DNA from: an uncultured beta proteobacterium
GTDB lineage: Bacteria; Pseudomonadota; Gammaproteobacteria; Burkholderiales; Burkholderiaceae_C
DNA length: 42,349 nucleotides
Direction: 5' to 3'
Assembly: GCA_903869595.1 (NCBI GenBank)
Contig: CAIPZV010000041.1
Span: 1-42,349 of the forward strand
Positions 9,493 through 19,200 of the stretch are shown here, piece by piece; positions within the stretch are counted from its first letter, which is position 1; each line of letters opens with the position of its first letter. Below the pieces are notes generated by a model. That model was not told the DNA's origin and ran no database searches. It saw only the letters and a program-made list of their open reading frames with translations. The position numbers were made by a program, and so were the translations under genes.

Positions 9493-10934
9493 TTGGCTTG
9501 CGCGGGCCCCAGCAGGTATTCCACCAGCAGGCCAACGGGCCTGCCGGTAGCACCTTTTTGCGCCCCGCTCTTCCAGGCGCTACCAGCAATGTCCAGATGC
9601 CCCCAGGGGAACTTTTCGGCAAAGCGTTGCAAAAACTTGGCTGCCGTCACGGCACCGGCGGCGCGTCCGGCTATGTTGGCGACATCGGCGAAATTGGTTT
9701 TTAGGCCTTCGGCGTAGTCTTCATCCAAAGGCATGCGCCAGCACAGGTCTTGCGCCCTATCGCCCGCGCTGGCCAAGGCCTGAGCCAGGTCTTCGTGGTC
9801 CGAAAACATGCCGGTACGCACCGCGCCCAGGGCAACCACACAAGCGCCGGTCAGGGTGGCGATGTCCACCACCGCCGTGGGCTTGAAGCGCTCGGCGTAG
9901 GTCAGGGCGTCGCACAAAATCAGCCGGCCTTCGGCGTCGGTATTGAGGATTTCAATGGTTTGGCCGCTCATGCTGGTGACGACGTCGCCGGGTTTGACGG
10001 CTTTGCCGTTGATCAGGTTTTCGCAGGAGGGGATCAGGCCGACGACGTTGATGGCGGGTTTGAGCAGGGACAAGGTCTTGAAAGTGCCCAAGACACTGGC
10101 CGCGCCGCACATGTCGAACTTCATTTCGTCCATTTCGGCGGCGGGCTTGATGGAAATGCCACCGCTGTCAAAGGTGATGCCCTTGCCCACGATGACCGCG
10201 GGGGCCTTGGTTTTAGATGCGCCCTCGTAGCGCAGGACGATAAAGCGCAAGGGCTGGTCCGAGCCCTGGGCTACCGCCATGAAAGAGCCCATGCCCAACT
10301 TAGCCACTTCGCGCGGACCCAGCACGGTGCAGCTGATTTTGGGGTGCTTAGCCAGGGCCTGGGCGGCGCTGGCCAGGTCGGTGGGCGTGGCCAGATTGGC
10401 TGGGCGGTTGGCCCATTCTTTGGCTAGTTCCACCCCGGCGACCACCGCTACGGCCCGGTCAAACTCAGGTTTGACCTCGGCCACCTTCGGCACCGCGATC
10501 AGGGTTTTTTGCAGGCTGCGCGGCTGTGGCTTGGATTTGCTGGTGGTGTAAACGTAGGTGCCATCGGCCACCGCCAGCACGGCGGCGCGCACTGCGTCCG
10601 GGCTGGCTGCTCCGGCAAAACAAATCACCAAGCGCTTGAGGCTGGCCGATTTGCCCAGGCCCAAGGCCGCATGCAGGGCATTTTTGACCTGGCGCGCTTT
10701 GCCCTCCCCCGCGCTGGCCAGCACCACGCGCACGGCGGCGGCTTGACTGGGGCGGTACAGGGCCAGGCATTTGCCCACGCCGGTTTCCAGGTCGCCCGAT
10801 TTCAGGACACCGCCGATTAACTGGGATACAGCGTCTTTACCAGACTTAAAGTCTTTTGGAACCAGCACCACCAGCAAGTCACATTTTTCAACGGCGGCGG
10901 CGGCTAGATCCAAGGCTTTGATTTCAAAGTTCAT
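9489..10934 (-). CDS. pepA: Leucyl aminopeptidase (M17 family)
   Basis: A cytosolic di-metal aminopeptidase that removes N-terminal residues from peptides; in E. coli it also binds DNA as an accessory factor in site-specific recombination and carAB control. The M17 signature 'NTDAEGRL' and the preceding metal and lysine region ('VIVGKGITFDSGGISIKP') are intact. At 481 residues the length is normal. AAAGGG lies six bases before the ATG. It precedes holC with a four-base overlap and diverges from lptF across only 23 bases. Confidence 0.95.
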   Translation of the reverse strand: MNFEIKALDLAAAAVEKCDLLVVLVPKDFKSGKDAVSQLIGGVLKSGDLETGVGKCLALYRPSQAAAVRVVLASAGEGKARQVKNALHAALGLGKSASLKRLVICFAGAASPDAVRAAVLAVADGTYVYTTSKSKPQPRSLQKTLIAVPKVAEVKPEFDRAVAVVAGVELAKEWANRPANLATPTDLASAAQALAKHPKISCTVLGPREVAKLGMGSFMAVAQGSDQPLRFIVLRYEGASKTKAPAVIVGKGITFDSGGISIKPAAEMDEMKFDMCGAASVLGTFKTLSLLKPAINVVGLIPSCENLINGKAVKPGDVVTSMSGQTIEILNTDAEGRLILCDALTYAERFKPTAVVDIATLTGACVVALGAVRTGMFSDHEDLAQALASAGDRAQDLCWRMPLDEDYAEGLKTNFADVANIAGRAAGAVTAAKFLQRFAEKFPWGHLDIAGSAWKSGAQKGATGRPVGLLVEYLLGPAQAK

Positions 10935-10957
10935 AATTGACCCTTTCTACGGCGCCC

Positions 10958-12058
10958 ATGTTATTCCATTCCTCCATCCGCAAGGAACTCGCGCGCACCT
11001 TTGGCGCCACCTTGGTGATTCTGATTACCGTGGTGATGACCACGACCGTAATCCGGACATTGGGCGAGGCTACCCGCGGCCTGCTTGACCCCACAGATGT
11101 CATGATCATCATGGGCTACTCTTTGCTATCGCAAATGCCGGCGATTTTGTCTTTCAGCCTATTTTTGACCATTGTCAGCGTCCTTACCCGGATGTATCGG
11201 GACAGCGAAATGGTAATTTGGCTGGGCAGCGGTCAGGGCCTCAGTTCGCTGATCCGCCCGCTTTTGCGCTTTGCCTGGCCGGTTTTTGTGCTGATCCTGA
11301 CCCTGGCATTGCTTGTTTTGCCTTGGGCTTCGAGCCAGATTGAGGACTTACGGGATAAGTACCAAAAGCGCAGCGATGTCTCCCGCGTGGAGCCCGGTCA
11401 GTTTCAGGAGTCGGCCAATGGGGACAAGGTGTTTTTTATCGATAAAGACAGCTCTAACAAAGAGCAAGGCATCAACGTGTTCATGGTGACCCGCGAGGGA
11501 GGTATCGAAACCGTTACCTCGGCCGGCCGGGGCGCGGTGCAGGTGGTTGATGACCAAAAACGCTTGGTACTGGAGAACGGACAGCGGGTAGAAATTGCGA
11601 CGGACACGCGTGAAGCCAATTTCAGCACCTTCGAGCGTTACAGCATCAAACTGGGCTTTGACGCGCCCAGCGCGCGCAACTTCGTTCCTGCATCGACCCT
11701 GCCGACCAACTACCTGCTGACCTCAAACTTGCCCGCGCACCAAGGCGAACTGGTTTGGCGTTTCGGGTTTTTTCTAGCGGCTGTGAATGTGATTTTTTTG
11801 GGGCTGGCGGTCTCGGGCTTTAACCCGCGCGTAGGGCGGGCGAGCAACCTGGTTTTTGCCTTCATGGCCTACTTGGTGTATTTCAATATGCTAGCCCTCG
11901 GCAAAAACTGGGTTGAAACCGGGCAAATGCCTGCGGTGAATCTCTTGTTGGCGCTCCACGGTGGGGTGTTGGCGTTCAGCCTTTTGTGGCTGACGATACG
12001 ACAGAACCATTGGACTTTGCGCTTACCCGCGCGCTGGCTTGCAGGGGCGCGCGGGTGA
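10958..12058 (+). CDS. lptF: LPS export ABC transporter permease LptF
   Basis: LptF with LptG forms the inner-membrane part of the LptB2FG extractor that moves lipopolysaccharide to the LptC-A-D bridge. The 366-residue protein has three N-terminal hydrophobic segments, a periplasmic beta-jellyroll region around residues 130-260 ('DVSRVEPGQFQESANGDKVF'), and three C-terminal segments. The ATG at 10958 begins 'MLFHSSIRKELARTF', typical of LptF; an upstream TTG is unlikely. It overlaps lptG by four bases and diverges from pepA. Confidence 0.92.
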   Translation: MLFHSSIRKELARTFGATLVILITVVMTTTVIRTLGEATRGLLDPTDVMIIMGYSLLSQMPAILSFSLFLTIVSVLTRMYRDSEMVIWLGSGQGLSSLIRPLLRFAWPVFVLILTLALLVLPWASSQIEDLRDKYQKRSDVSRVEPGQFQESANGDKVFFIDKDSSNKEQGINVFMVTREGGIETVTSAGRGAVQVVDDQKRLVLENGQRVEIATDTREANFSTFERYSIKLGFDAPSARNFVPASTLPTNYLLTSNLPAHQGELVWRFGFFLAAVNVIFLGLAVSGFNPRVGRASNLVFAFMAYLVYFNMLALGKNWVETGQMPAVNLLLALHGGVLAFSLLWLTIRQNHWTLRLPARWLAGARG

Positions 12059-13161
12059 AAACGCTGCGCAAACTGCTATACGTTGAGGTACTGGCTGCGG
12101 TGACACTGGTCATCCTGGCTTTTAGTGCTTTGTTTTTGTTCTTCGATCTAAGCGATGAGCTCAATACCCTAGAAAACAACAAGTCCATGGGTTACACCAT
12201 TGGCAAAGCGCTGGCCTATGTCGCATTCATGGTTCCTAGTCACCTTTATGAATTGATGCCGATTGCGGTGCTGATCGGCACTATTTTCGTGATGGCGCGC
12301 TTGGCGCAAAGCTCTGAATTCACGATATTGCGCACTAGTGGACTAGGGCCCTGGCAGGCCTTGCGCGCTTTAATGTTGCTAGGCTTGGGTTTTGTAGCGC
12401 TCACCTTTACGCTGGGCGACTACCTGGCGCCCATGGCCGATAAAACTGCGCAGGCGATGAAGGCCCAGGCGATGGGTCAAGTATCCCTGGGGCGTACCGG
12501 GGCCTGGATTAAGGATAAACAGACCTACAGCAGCTTCTCGGTCAACGTAGGCGCGGTGGAGGGCAAAACCGGTATGAAGGGCATCCGCATTTTTGAACTG
12601 GACAATAAAGGGCACATCATTTCAGTCATGCAAGCGCGCAGCGCTGATTTCGGGCCGGGACAATCTTGGTCCCTACATGACGTGACGCGTACAGAGTTTG
12701 CAGATATGGGTACGCCGCAAGCGCGTGCCAACACTACAAACTATGCGCAGCTAAGTTGGCTGAATCAAATCAGTGCCGAAATGGTCGCCTCGGCCTTGCT
12801 GCGCCCGGAGCGCATGGGCACGATTGAATTGTTTCAGTATGTGCGACACCTCAACACGAATGGGCAGTCGGCGCAAAAATATGAAATTCAGTTTTGGAAA
12901 AAAGTGTTTTACCCCTTAAGTTGCCTGGTGATGGTGATGCTGGCCCTGCCCTTTGCCTATCTGCACTTTCGCAGCAGCGGCACCACGCCCATGGTATTTG
13001 TGGGCGTGTTGGCCGGCATCAGCTTTGTGCTGCTCAATAACCTAGTGGGCGATTTGGGCTATTTGCAAGGTTGGCAAGCCTGGTTTACCGCTGCCCTTCC
13101 CGGCCTGATTTACTCTTTTATTTCCCTGGCGGCCTTTGGCTGGCTGGTGGCGCGGCAATGA
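12055..13161 (+). CDS. lptG: LPS export ABC transporter permease LptG
   Basis: The second permease of the lipopolysaccharide extractor. Starting at GTG 12055, which overlaps the lptF stop (GTGA), the 368-residue protein begins 'VKTLRKLLYVEVLAAVTLV', the standard LptG N-terminus, preceded by AGGGG. Hydrophobic segments flank a periplasmic domain at about residues 130-270, and the C-terminus has three more ('PLSCLVMVMLALPFAYLHF'). An ATG at 11986 in the same frame would add 23 residues inside lptF and is not supported. It overlaps the following chelatase gene by four bases. Confidence 0.92.
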   Translation: MKTLRKLLYVEVLAAVTLVILAFSALFLFFDLSDELNTLENNKSMGYTIGKALAYVAFMVPSHLYELMPIAVLIGTIFVMARLAQSSEFTILRTSGLGPWQALRALMLLGLGFVALTFTLGDYLAPMADKTAQAMKAQAMGQVSLGRTGAWIKDKQTYSSFSVNVGAVEGKTGMKGIRIFELDNKGHIISVMQARSADFGPGQSWSLHDVTRTEFADMGTPQARANTTNYAQLSWLNQISAEMVASALLRPERMGTIELFQYVRHLNTNGQSAQKYEIQFWKKVFYPLSCLVMVMLALPFAYLHFRSSGTTPMVFVGVLAGISFVLLNNLVGDLGYLQGWQAWFTAALPGLIYSFISLAAFGWLVARQ

Positions 13162-13538
13162 GCACACCAAAGCCCGGCGCCCAGCGCGCCATCGTCTTGT
13201 TCGCCCATGGCTCGCGGGATCCGTTGTGGCACCGCCCCATCCAGGCGGTGGCCAATGCCATCGGACTTCGCGCGCCCGGTACCCCCGTGGCTTGCGCCTA
13301 CCTAGAACTGAGCACACCCGATCTGCACACCACCTGCGCCAGCCTGATTGGCCAAGGCGCCAAAGCGCTAACGATCGTGCCCATGTTCCTGGGCGTGGGC
13401 AAGCATGCCCGGGAGGACCTGCCAGCGCTCATGGCGCAAATGCGGCAGCACTGGCCCGACGTGGACTTCCAGTTGCAAGCGGCGGTGGGCGAAAACCCGC
13501 GCCTGATTGAACTATTAGCCGACATTGCGCTAAGCTAA
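13158..13538 (+). CDS. CbiX/SirB-like sirohydrochlorin chelatase family protein
   Basis: A 126-residue single-domain chelatase of the CbiX-short type, which inserts cobalt or iron into sirohydrochlorin. The motif 'LFAHGSRD' supplies H17, and 'GVGKHAREDLP' supplies H83, the two histidines expected at the metal site. The ATG overlaps the lptG stop (ATGA), so it is translated from the lpt message. Siroheme is the cofactor of the sulfite reductase encoded at 33.6 kb, and cysB follows directly, which suggests a role in siroheme assembly; that link is inference. Confidence 0.82.
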   Translation: MSTPKPGAQRAIVLFAHGSRDPLWHRPIQAVANAIGLRAPGTPVACAYLELSTPDLHTTCASLIGQGAKALTIVPMFLGVGKHAREDLPALMAQMRQHWPDVDFQLQAAVGENPRLIELLADIALS

Positions 13539-13597
13539 AGCGAGATTTGAAACGCAAATTAATGCATAATGAATGGATTCTTTAGCTTAATTTAGTT

Positions 13598-14551
13598 ATG
13601 AACCTTCACCAATTTCGCTTTGTCCAGGAAGCCGTGCGGCACAACCTGAACCTGACCGAAGCGGCCAAGGCCTTGCACACGTCCCAACCCGGGGTTTCCA
13701 AAGCGATCATCGAGCTGGAACAAGAGCTAGGCATCGAAATCTTTACCCGCCACGGCAAACGCCTGAAGCGCGTCACCGAGCCAGGGCGCCATGTGGTCAG
13801 AAGTATCGACCTGATACTGCGCGAACTGGGCAACCTTAAGCGCATCGGCGAGCAATACAGCCAAGAGGACAGCGGCACGCTGTCGATTGCCACCACCCAC
13901 ACCCAGGCGCGGTATGTGTTGCCCGAAAAAGTGGCCAGCCTGCGCACCAGCTTCCCCAAAGTCAATGTGAGCTTGCACCAGGGCGCGCCGGACCAGGTAG
14001 CGCGTATGTTGATCGAGGAGGTGGCCGAAATCGGCATCGCCACCGAGTCGCTAGCCTCTTACCCGGAACTGGTGACCCTGCCCTGCTACGAATGGCAGCA
14101 CATGCTGGTGATGCCGGTAGACCACCCGCTGGCTTCGCGCACCCGCATCACCTTGGAAGACGTGGCCGCAGAGCCTTTGATTACCTACCACCCGTCTTTT
14201 ACAGGCCGCACCAAGATCGACGCCGCCTTTGCCGCGCGCAAATTGCAGCCGCGCATTGCCCTAGAGGCCATTGATTCGGATGTGATAACCACCTATGTGC
14301 GCCTGGGCCTAGGCCTGGGCATTGCAGCCGAGATGGCGGTGCGCGACTTGCAAAAAGAAGGCGGCAAGAGCGGCCTGGTGGTGCGCCCCGCCGGCCATTT
14401 GTTCGGCCAAAATATGACGCGCGTCGCTTTCAAACGCAGCGCCTATTTGCGCAACTTTGTCTACACATTTACCGAACTGCTAAGTGATCGCCTCAGCCGC
14501 CAAACCGTGGAGCGAGCCATGGGTGGACACTTCACCGATTCGGATATCTAA
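13598..14551 (+). CDS. cysB: CysB-family LysR transcriptional regulator
   Basis: CysB regulators activate sulfate and sulfonate assimilation genes in response to N-acetylserine or O-acetylserine and sulfate. The helix-turn-helix covers residues 1-60 ('LTEAAKALHTSQPGVSKAI'), and the effector domain carries the family motifs 'TTHTQARYVLP' (residues 94-104) and 'YHPSFTGR'. At 317 residues it is of normal length. It starts 59 bases after the chelatase gene, in an AT-rich stretch that probably holds its promoter. cysI with its AT-rich upstream region at 33.4 kb is a likely target. Confidence 0.9.
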   Translation: MNLHQFRFVQEAVRHNLNLTEAAKALHTSQPGVSKAIIELEQELGIEIFTRHGKRLKRVTEPGRHVVRSIDLILRELGNLKRIGEQYSQEDSGTLSIATTHTQARYVLPEKVASLRTSFPKVNVSLHQGAPDQVARMLIEEVAEIGIATESLASYPELVTLPCYEWQHMLVMPVDHPLASRTRITLEDVAAEPLITYHPSFTGRTKIDAAFAARKLQPRIALEAIDSDVITTYVRLGLGLGIAAEMAVRDLQKEGGKSGLVVRPAGHLFGQNMTRVAFKRSAYLRNFVYTFTELLSDRLSRQTVERAMGGHFTDSDI

Positions 14552-14589
14552 GCCACCTCGCCATCAACCCCTTAGCCGCCGTTTCCACC

Positions 14590-15771
14590 ATGCCCCACAG
14601 CACCCCCGACGCTCCTGTTTTTCCCACCCCGGCCTTACGCAGTCGCCTACCGGAAGTAGGCACTACGATTTTCACGGTGATGTCGGCCCTGGCAACCGAG
14701 CACAAGTCGGTGAACCTGGGCCAGGGCTTTCCGGACTTTGCCTGTGACCCGGCCTTGCTCGACGCAGTGAGCCAGGCCATGCACCAGGGCCACAACCAAT
14801 ACCCGCCTATGGCTGGCGTGTTGGCCTTGCGCGAAGCAGTGGCTGACAAATTGCACAGCCTGTACGGGCGCAGCTACCGCCCGGCCGACGAAATTACCAT
14901 CACCGCCGGGGCTACCCAGGCCATTATTTCCATCGTGCTGGCGGTGGTGCATCCTGGCGACGAAGTGATCGTGCTAGAGCCTTGCTACGACAGCTACCTG
15001 CCCAACATCGCGCTGGCAGGTGGCGTGGCGGTACGTGTGCCTTTGACGCCGGGCACCTTTCGTCCGGACTTTGACAAGATTGCTGCGGCACTTAGCCCGC
15101 GCACACGCTGCATCATCATCAACTCGCCCCACAACCCCAGCGGCACCATTTGGAGCCGCGCGGACATGCTGCGCTTGCAGGAAATTTTGGCGCCCACCGA
15201 TGTGCTACTCATCAGCGACGAGGTGTACGAGCACATGGTATTTGACGGCGCCCCGCACGAAAGCGCAGCTCGCTACCCCGGCCTGGCGGCGCGCAGCTTT
15301 ATCGTCTCCAGCTTTGGCAAAACTTACCATGTCACCGGCTGGAAAGTCGGCTTTGTGGCGGCTCCGGCATCGCTCAGCGCTGAAATGCGCAAAGTGCACC
15401 AGTTCAATGTATTTACCGTGAACACACCGGTGCAATATGGTTTAGCTGCGTTTATGCAAGAGCCCTCCCGCTACCTCGAATTGCCTGTCTTTTACCAGCG
15501 CAAACGCGATCTGTTCCGTCAAGGGCTTGAGAACACCAAGTTCCGCCTGCTGCCCAGCGAAGGCACGTTTTTCCAGTGCGCAGAAATTTCCGAAGTCAGC
15601 GATATGAGCGAGGCCGAGTTTTGTCGTTGGTTGACGGTAGAAATTGGCGTTACCGCCATCCCGATGTCGGCTTTTTACCGCGATGCCTTTGACCAAAAAA
15701 TCGTACGCTTTTGCTTTGCTAAAGAAGAAGCCACGCTGCGCAAAGGCCTGGAGCGATTGGCCAAGCTGTAA
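14590..15771 (+). CDS. Class I/II aminotransferase, YbdL (methionine aminotransferase) type
   Basis: A 393-residue pyridoxal-phosphate enzyme closely resembling E. coli YbdL, which prefers methionine and aromatic amino acids. Features along the chain are 'GTTIFTVMSALA' (24-35), 'NLGQGFPDF' (42-50), 'NSPHNPSGT' (178-186), 'SDEVYEHM', and 'SSFGKTYHVTGWK' with the cofactor lysine at K244. The arginine that binds the carboxylate is in 'VRFCFAKEE' near the end. It follows cysB by 38 bases without a terminator, so readthrough is possible. A role in methionine salvage or keto-acid recycling is inferred from the family. Confidence 0.88.
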   Translation: MPHSTPDAPVFPTPALRSRLPEVGTTIFTVMSALATEHKSVNLGQGFPDFACDPALLDAVSQAMHQGHNQYPPMAGVLALREAVADKLHSLYGRSYRPADEITITAGATQAIISIVLAVVHPGDEVIVLEPCYDSYLPNIALAGGVAVRVPLTPGTFRPDFDKIAAALSPRTRCIIINSPHNPSGTIWSRADMLRLQEILAPTDVLLISDEVYEHMVFDGAPHESAARYPGLAARSFIVSSFGKTYHVTGWKVGFVAAPASLSAEMRKVHQFNVFTVNTPVQYGLAAFMQEPSRYLELPVFYQRKRDLFRQGLENTKFRLLPSEGTFFQCAEISEVSDMSEAEFCRWLTVEIGVTAIPMSAFYRDAFDQKIVRFCFAKEEATLRKGLERLAKL

Positions 15772-15796
15772 ATAAGCGTTTTGCAAGTTCATCCTC

Positions 15797-15873
15797 GCCA
15801 AGAGCCAAGCGACGCGGCGATCCATGCAAGCATGAAGCCCTGGATTACCGCGGCCTGCGGCATCGAAATGATG
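15797..15873. repeat. Degenerate dispersed palindromic repeat (copy 1)
   Basis: The left arm 'agcgacgcggcgatccatg' and the right arm 'tggattaccgcggcctgcgg' match the arms of the element at 22635-22735. It occupies the gap between the aminotransferase and phosphatase genes. Confidence 0.65.
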
Positions 15874-15955
15874 TGTTTGGATTTGGGCAGGGGGTGCCTC
15901 AACGTGTTTCGCCATTTGAACTATTTAACGATATTTTTTCGAAAGTACCCAAAAT

Positions 15956-16291
15956 ATGCCACTGACTATTAGCGCCCACACCGACGGCTTTGCCACTGCT
16001 CCCCAAATCGCGCCCGAGGACATGCCCGCCATCGCGGCGCACGGCTTTAGCACCGTGGTAAACAACCGCCCCGATGGCGAAGGCGGGCCCGATCAACCCA
16101 GTTCGCAAGCCATGGCAACGGCGGCGCAGGCAGCGGGTTTGGAGTACCACTATCTACCGGTGATCAGTGGCCAGATTACGCCTGAACAAGTAGCCAGCTT
16201 TGCTGCCATCGTGGCGGCATCGACCGGGCCGGTACTGGCCTTTTGCAGAAGCGGCGCGCGCTCGACCAATATCTGGCGCATGGGCCAGTAA
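15956..16291 (+). CDS. TIGR01244-type phosphatase/sulfurtransferase domain protein
   Basis: A 111-residue protein of the beta-lactamase-hydrolase-like-protein N-terminal type, with a protein-tyrosine-phosphatase fold. The P-loop 'CRSGARS' starts at C97, and 'GFSTVVNNRPDGE' near residue 30-42 is the other family motif. In some bacteria this domain is fused to the sulfide-oxidising persulfide dioxygenase-like Blh protein. Here it stands alone and converges with hrpA, separated by three bases. The substrate is unknown. Confidence 0.8.
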   Translation: MPLTISAHTDGFATAPQIAPEDMPAIAAHGFSTVVNNRPDGEGGPDQPSSQAMATAAQAAGLEYHYLPVISGQITPEQVASFAAIVAASTGPVLAFCRSGARSTNIWRMGQ

Positions 16292-16294
16292 GGT

Positions 16295-19200
16295 TTAGCT
16301 GCCTAATTGCGCCCAAGCCTTTTCTAGACGCTTGACGCTCACAGGCTGGGGTGTGCGCAGCTCTTGCGCAAAAAAACTGACGCGTAATTCTTCCATCAAC
16401 CAGCGAAATTCGGCCATGCGTTCATCGACTGCGCCTTTGCGCTCGGCCACCAATCGCCAGTAGCGCTGCTCCAAGGGGCGCAACTCGGCCAGGCGGGCGG
16501 CATCGCGCGCTGGGTCTGCGCGGTATTTGTCCAGGCGCAAGGTGATGGCTTGTAGATAGCGCGCCAAATGCTGCAAACGCGGCCAAGGTGTAGTGTGCAA
16601 AAAGCGCTTGGGTACCAGGCGCTGCAATTGTGCACTGGCATCCTCGCAGGCGGGCGCGGCATTTTTGCTGTCTTTGATTTTGCGCGCCGCGTTTTGGTAT
16701 TCCAGCAAGATGCTTAAAGCCATTCGCGCCACTTCATTGGCGATCAGGGTCAGGCGGCCCCGGCCTTCGTCCAAACGTTTTTGAAACGCGGCAGCGTCCG
16801 TGGGCAATGGCTCCAGCAAAAACGCCCGCTCCAGCGCCAGCGCAATGATCTGGGCTTTGAGTTCTTCCACCGTGCCGCCGGCTGCATTACTGCCATCGAC
16901 CTTGCCTACTTGCATGTAAGCCGCGCCCATTTTTTGCAAGTCCGGAATATTTTTTTCTAGGTACTTAATCGCTTCTTTTAGTTGCAAAGCAAACAAACGC
17001 GCCAGGCCGCTGCGGTGTTTGGCGGCGGCGATTTGCGGCTCGTCAAACACTTCCAGTTTAACGGCGTCCCCGCCATCGACCAGGGCAGGGAATCCGATCA
17101 CCGCATGCGCGCCTTTGCGTATTTCCAGCAGTTCGGGTAATTCGCCAAAGGTCCAGGCGGTGTAGCGCTGTTCGGCGCTGTGTACTTGCGCGTTGGCACC
17201 CCCTTGCCCCCGGCCAGTGCTGTTTGCAGCTTGCACATGCGTAGCACCAGAAGAAGCTTGGCCCGTAATAGGCCGCGCGCCCCGCGCATCGCCGCTGCCT
17301 TGACCTTGACCGCCCTGCACAACACCAGGCTTCGCAGTGCTGGTGTCTTTGGGCGCCTGGGCAGGCACGGTATCGCTCAACTTGAGCGCTGCCAGCGCCT
17401 GGAAGGCACCCCGCGCCTGCGATCCCCATTGCGCTTTAAGCGCACCCAAATTGCGGCCCTGCCCCAACTGACGCCCATGCTCATCGACCACACGGATGTT
17501 CATGAAGAAATGCGCAGGCAGCATGTCCACTTTGATATCGGCGCGCACAATGTCCAGCGCCGTTGCTTCGCGCACGAGTTTGAGCAAGGCATCAACCAAG
17601 CCCCCCGCGCCAAAGCGTTCGGGCGCATTCAGTACTTCGGCCATGCGCGCCGCCGTGTCGGGCAGCGGAACCAGGCGCGAACGCGGCCTTTGGTGCAAGG
17701 TCTTGAGCAAGGCCTGCACTTTGTCCTTGAGCATGCCTGGCACTAACCATTCGCAGCGCTCTTCATTGACTTGGTTGAGTACAAACAAAGGCACCGTCAC
17801 CGTCACGCCATCGCGCGCATCACCGGGTTCGTGCAAATACGTGGCCGCGCAATCCACGCCGCCCAAGCGCGCCGTCTTGGGAAACTGGCTGGTGGTAATG
17901 CCCGCCGCCTCATGGCGCATCAGTTCTTCGCGGGTCAGCATCAAGAGCGTGGGCTGCTTTTTTACTTCATCGCGGTACCAGCGTTCGCAGCTGTATCCGC
18001 TGCATACATCGGCGGGCAGTTGCTGGTCGTAAAATGCGTAAATCAAGGCGTCATCGACCAGCACATCCTGGCGCCGGGCTTTGTGCTCCAGGTCCTCGAC
18101 TTGTTTAATCAACTTCAGGTTGGCCGCTAAAAACGGCAGCGGCGTTTCCCACACCCCCTCGACCAGCGCCTGGCGGATAAATATTTCCCGCGCACCGGCC
18201 ATATCGACCCGGCTGTAGTTGACGCGCCGCCCGCTGTAGACCACCATGCCGTATAAAGTGGCCCGCTCCAGCGCCACCACTTCAGCAGCTTTCTTCTCCC
18301 AGTGCGGGTCCAGCAATTGTTTTTTGAGCAAATGGCCTCCCACTTGTTCGATCCATTGCGGGTCGATGGCCGCTATACCGCGCCCGAACAAGCGCGTGGT
18401 CTCGACCAGCTCGGCCGCAATAATCCAGCGCCCGGGCTTTTTCACCAAATGCGCCCCCGGATGCGGGAAGAACTTGATGCTGCGCGCGCCCAGGTATTCG
18501 CCCTGCTGGCCTTCGGCCTCGAGCTTGCAGCCCACGTTGCCCAGCAAACCGGCCAGCATGGACAAATGCAATTGCTCGTAAGACGCGGGCGCCGTGTTGA
18601 TACGCCATTGGTGTTCGGCCACCACGGTGAGCAACTGGCTATGGATGTCTTTCCATTCGCGCAAGCGGCGCACGCTGATAAAGTTTTGCCGCAGCAATTG
18701 TTCAAACTGGCGGTTGCTCAGTTTGTGCGCGCCGCTGACCTCGGCTTTATCGCCACGCGCCGCGCCAATCCATTTCCAAAGTTTTAGGTAACCGGAAAAC
18801 TCGCTCTTCTCGTCGTCAAACTTGGCATGTGCCTGGTCCGCCTGCTGCTGTGCTTCCATAGGCCGGTCGCGCACATCCTGCACGCTCAGCGCCGAGGCGA
18901 TGATCAGCACCTCGTCCAGGGCCTCGCGCTTGCGCGCCTCCAAAATCATGCGGCCCACACGCGGGTCCAGCGGCAGGCGCGCTAGCTCCTGCCCCAGCGG
19001 CGTGAGTTCGTTGGCATCGTCCACCGCGCCCAGCTCTTGCAGCAATTGGTAGCCGTCCGCAATCGCCCGGCCCGATGGGCGCTCCAGAAACGGAAAGTCT
19101 TCCACCGCGCCCAAGCGCAGCGACTTCATACGCAGAATCACCCCGGCTAATGAGGAGCGCAGTATTTCCGGGTCGGTAAAGCGCTCGCGCCCGGCAAAGT

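Noticed and set aside
11986..12054. Longer LptG start at ATG 11986
   Set aside because: The extra 23 residues lie within lptF and are not family-like; GTG 12055 gives the normal LptG N-terminus and a coupled overlap.
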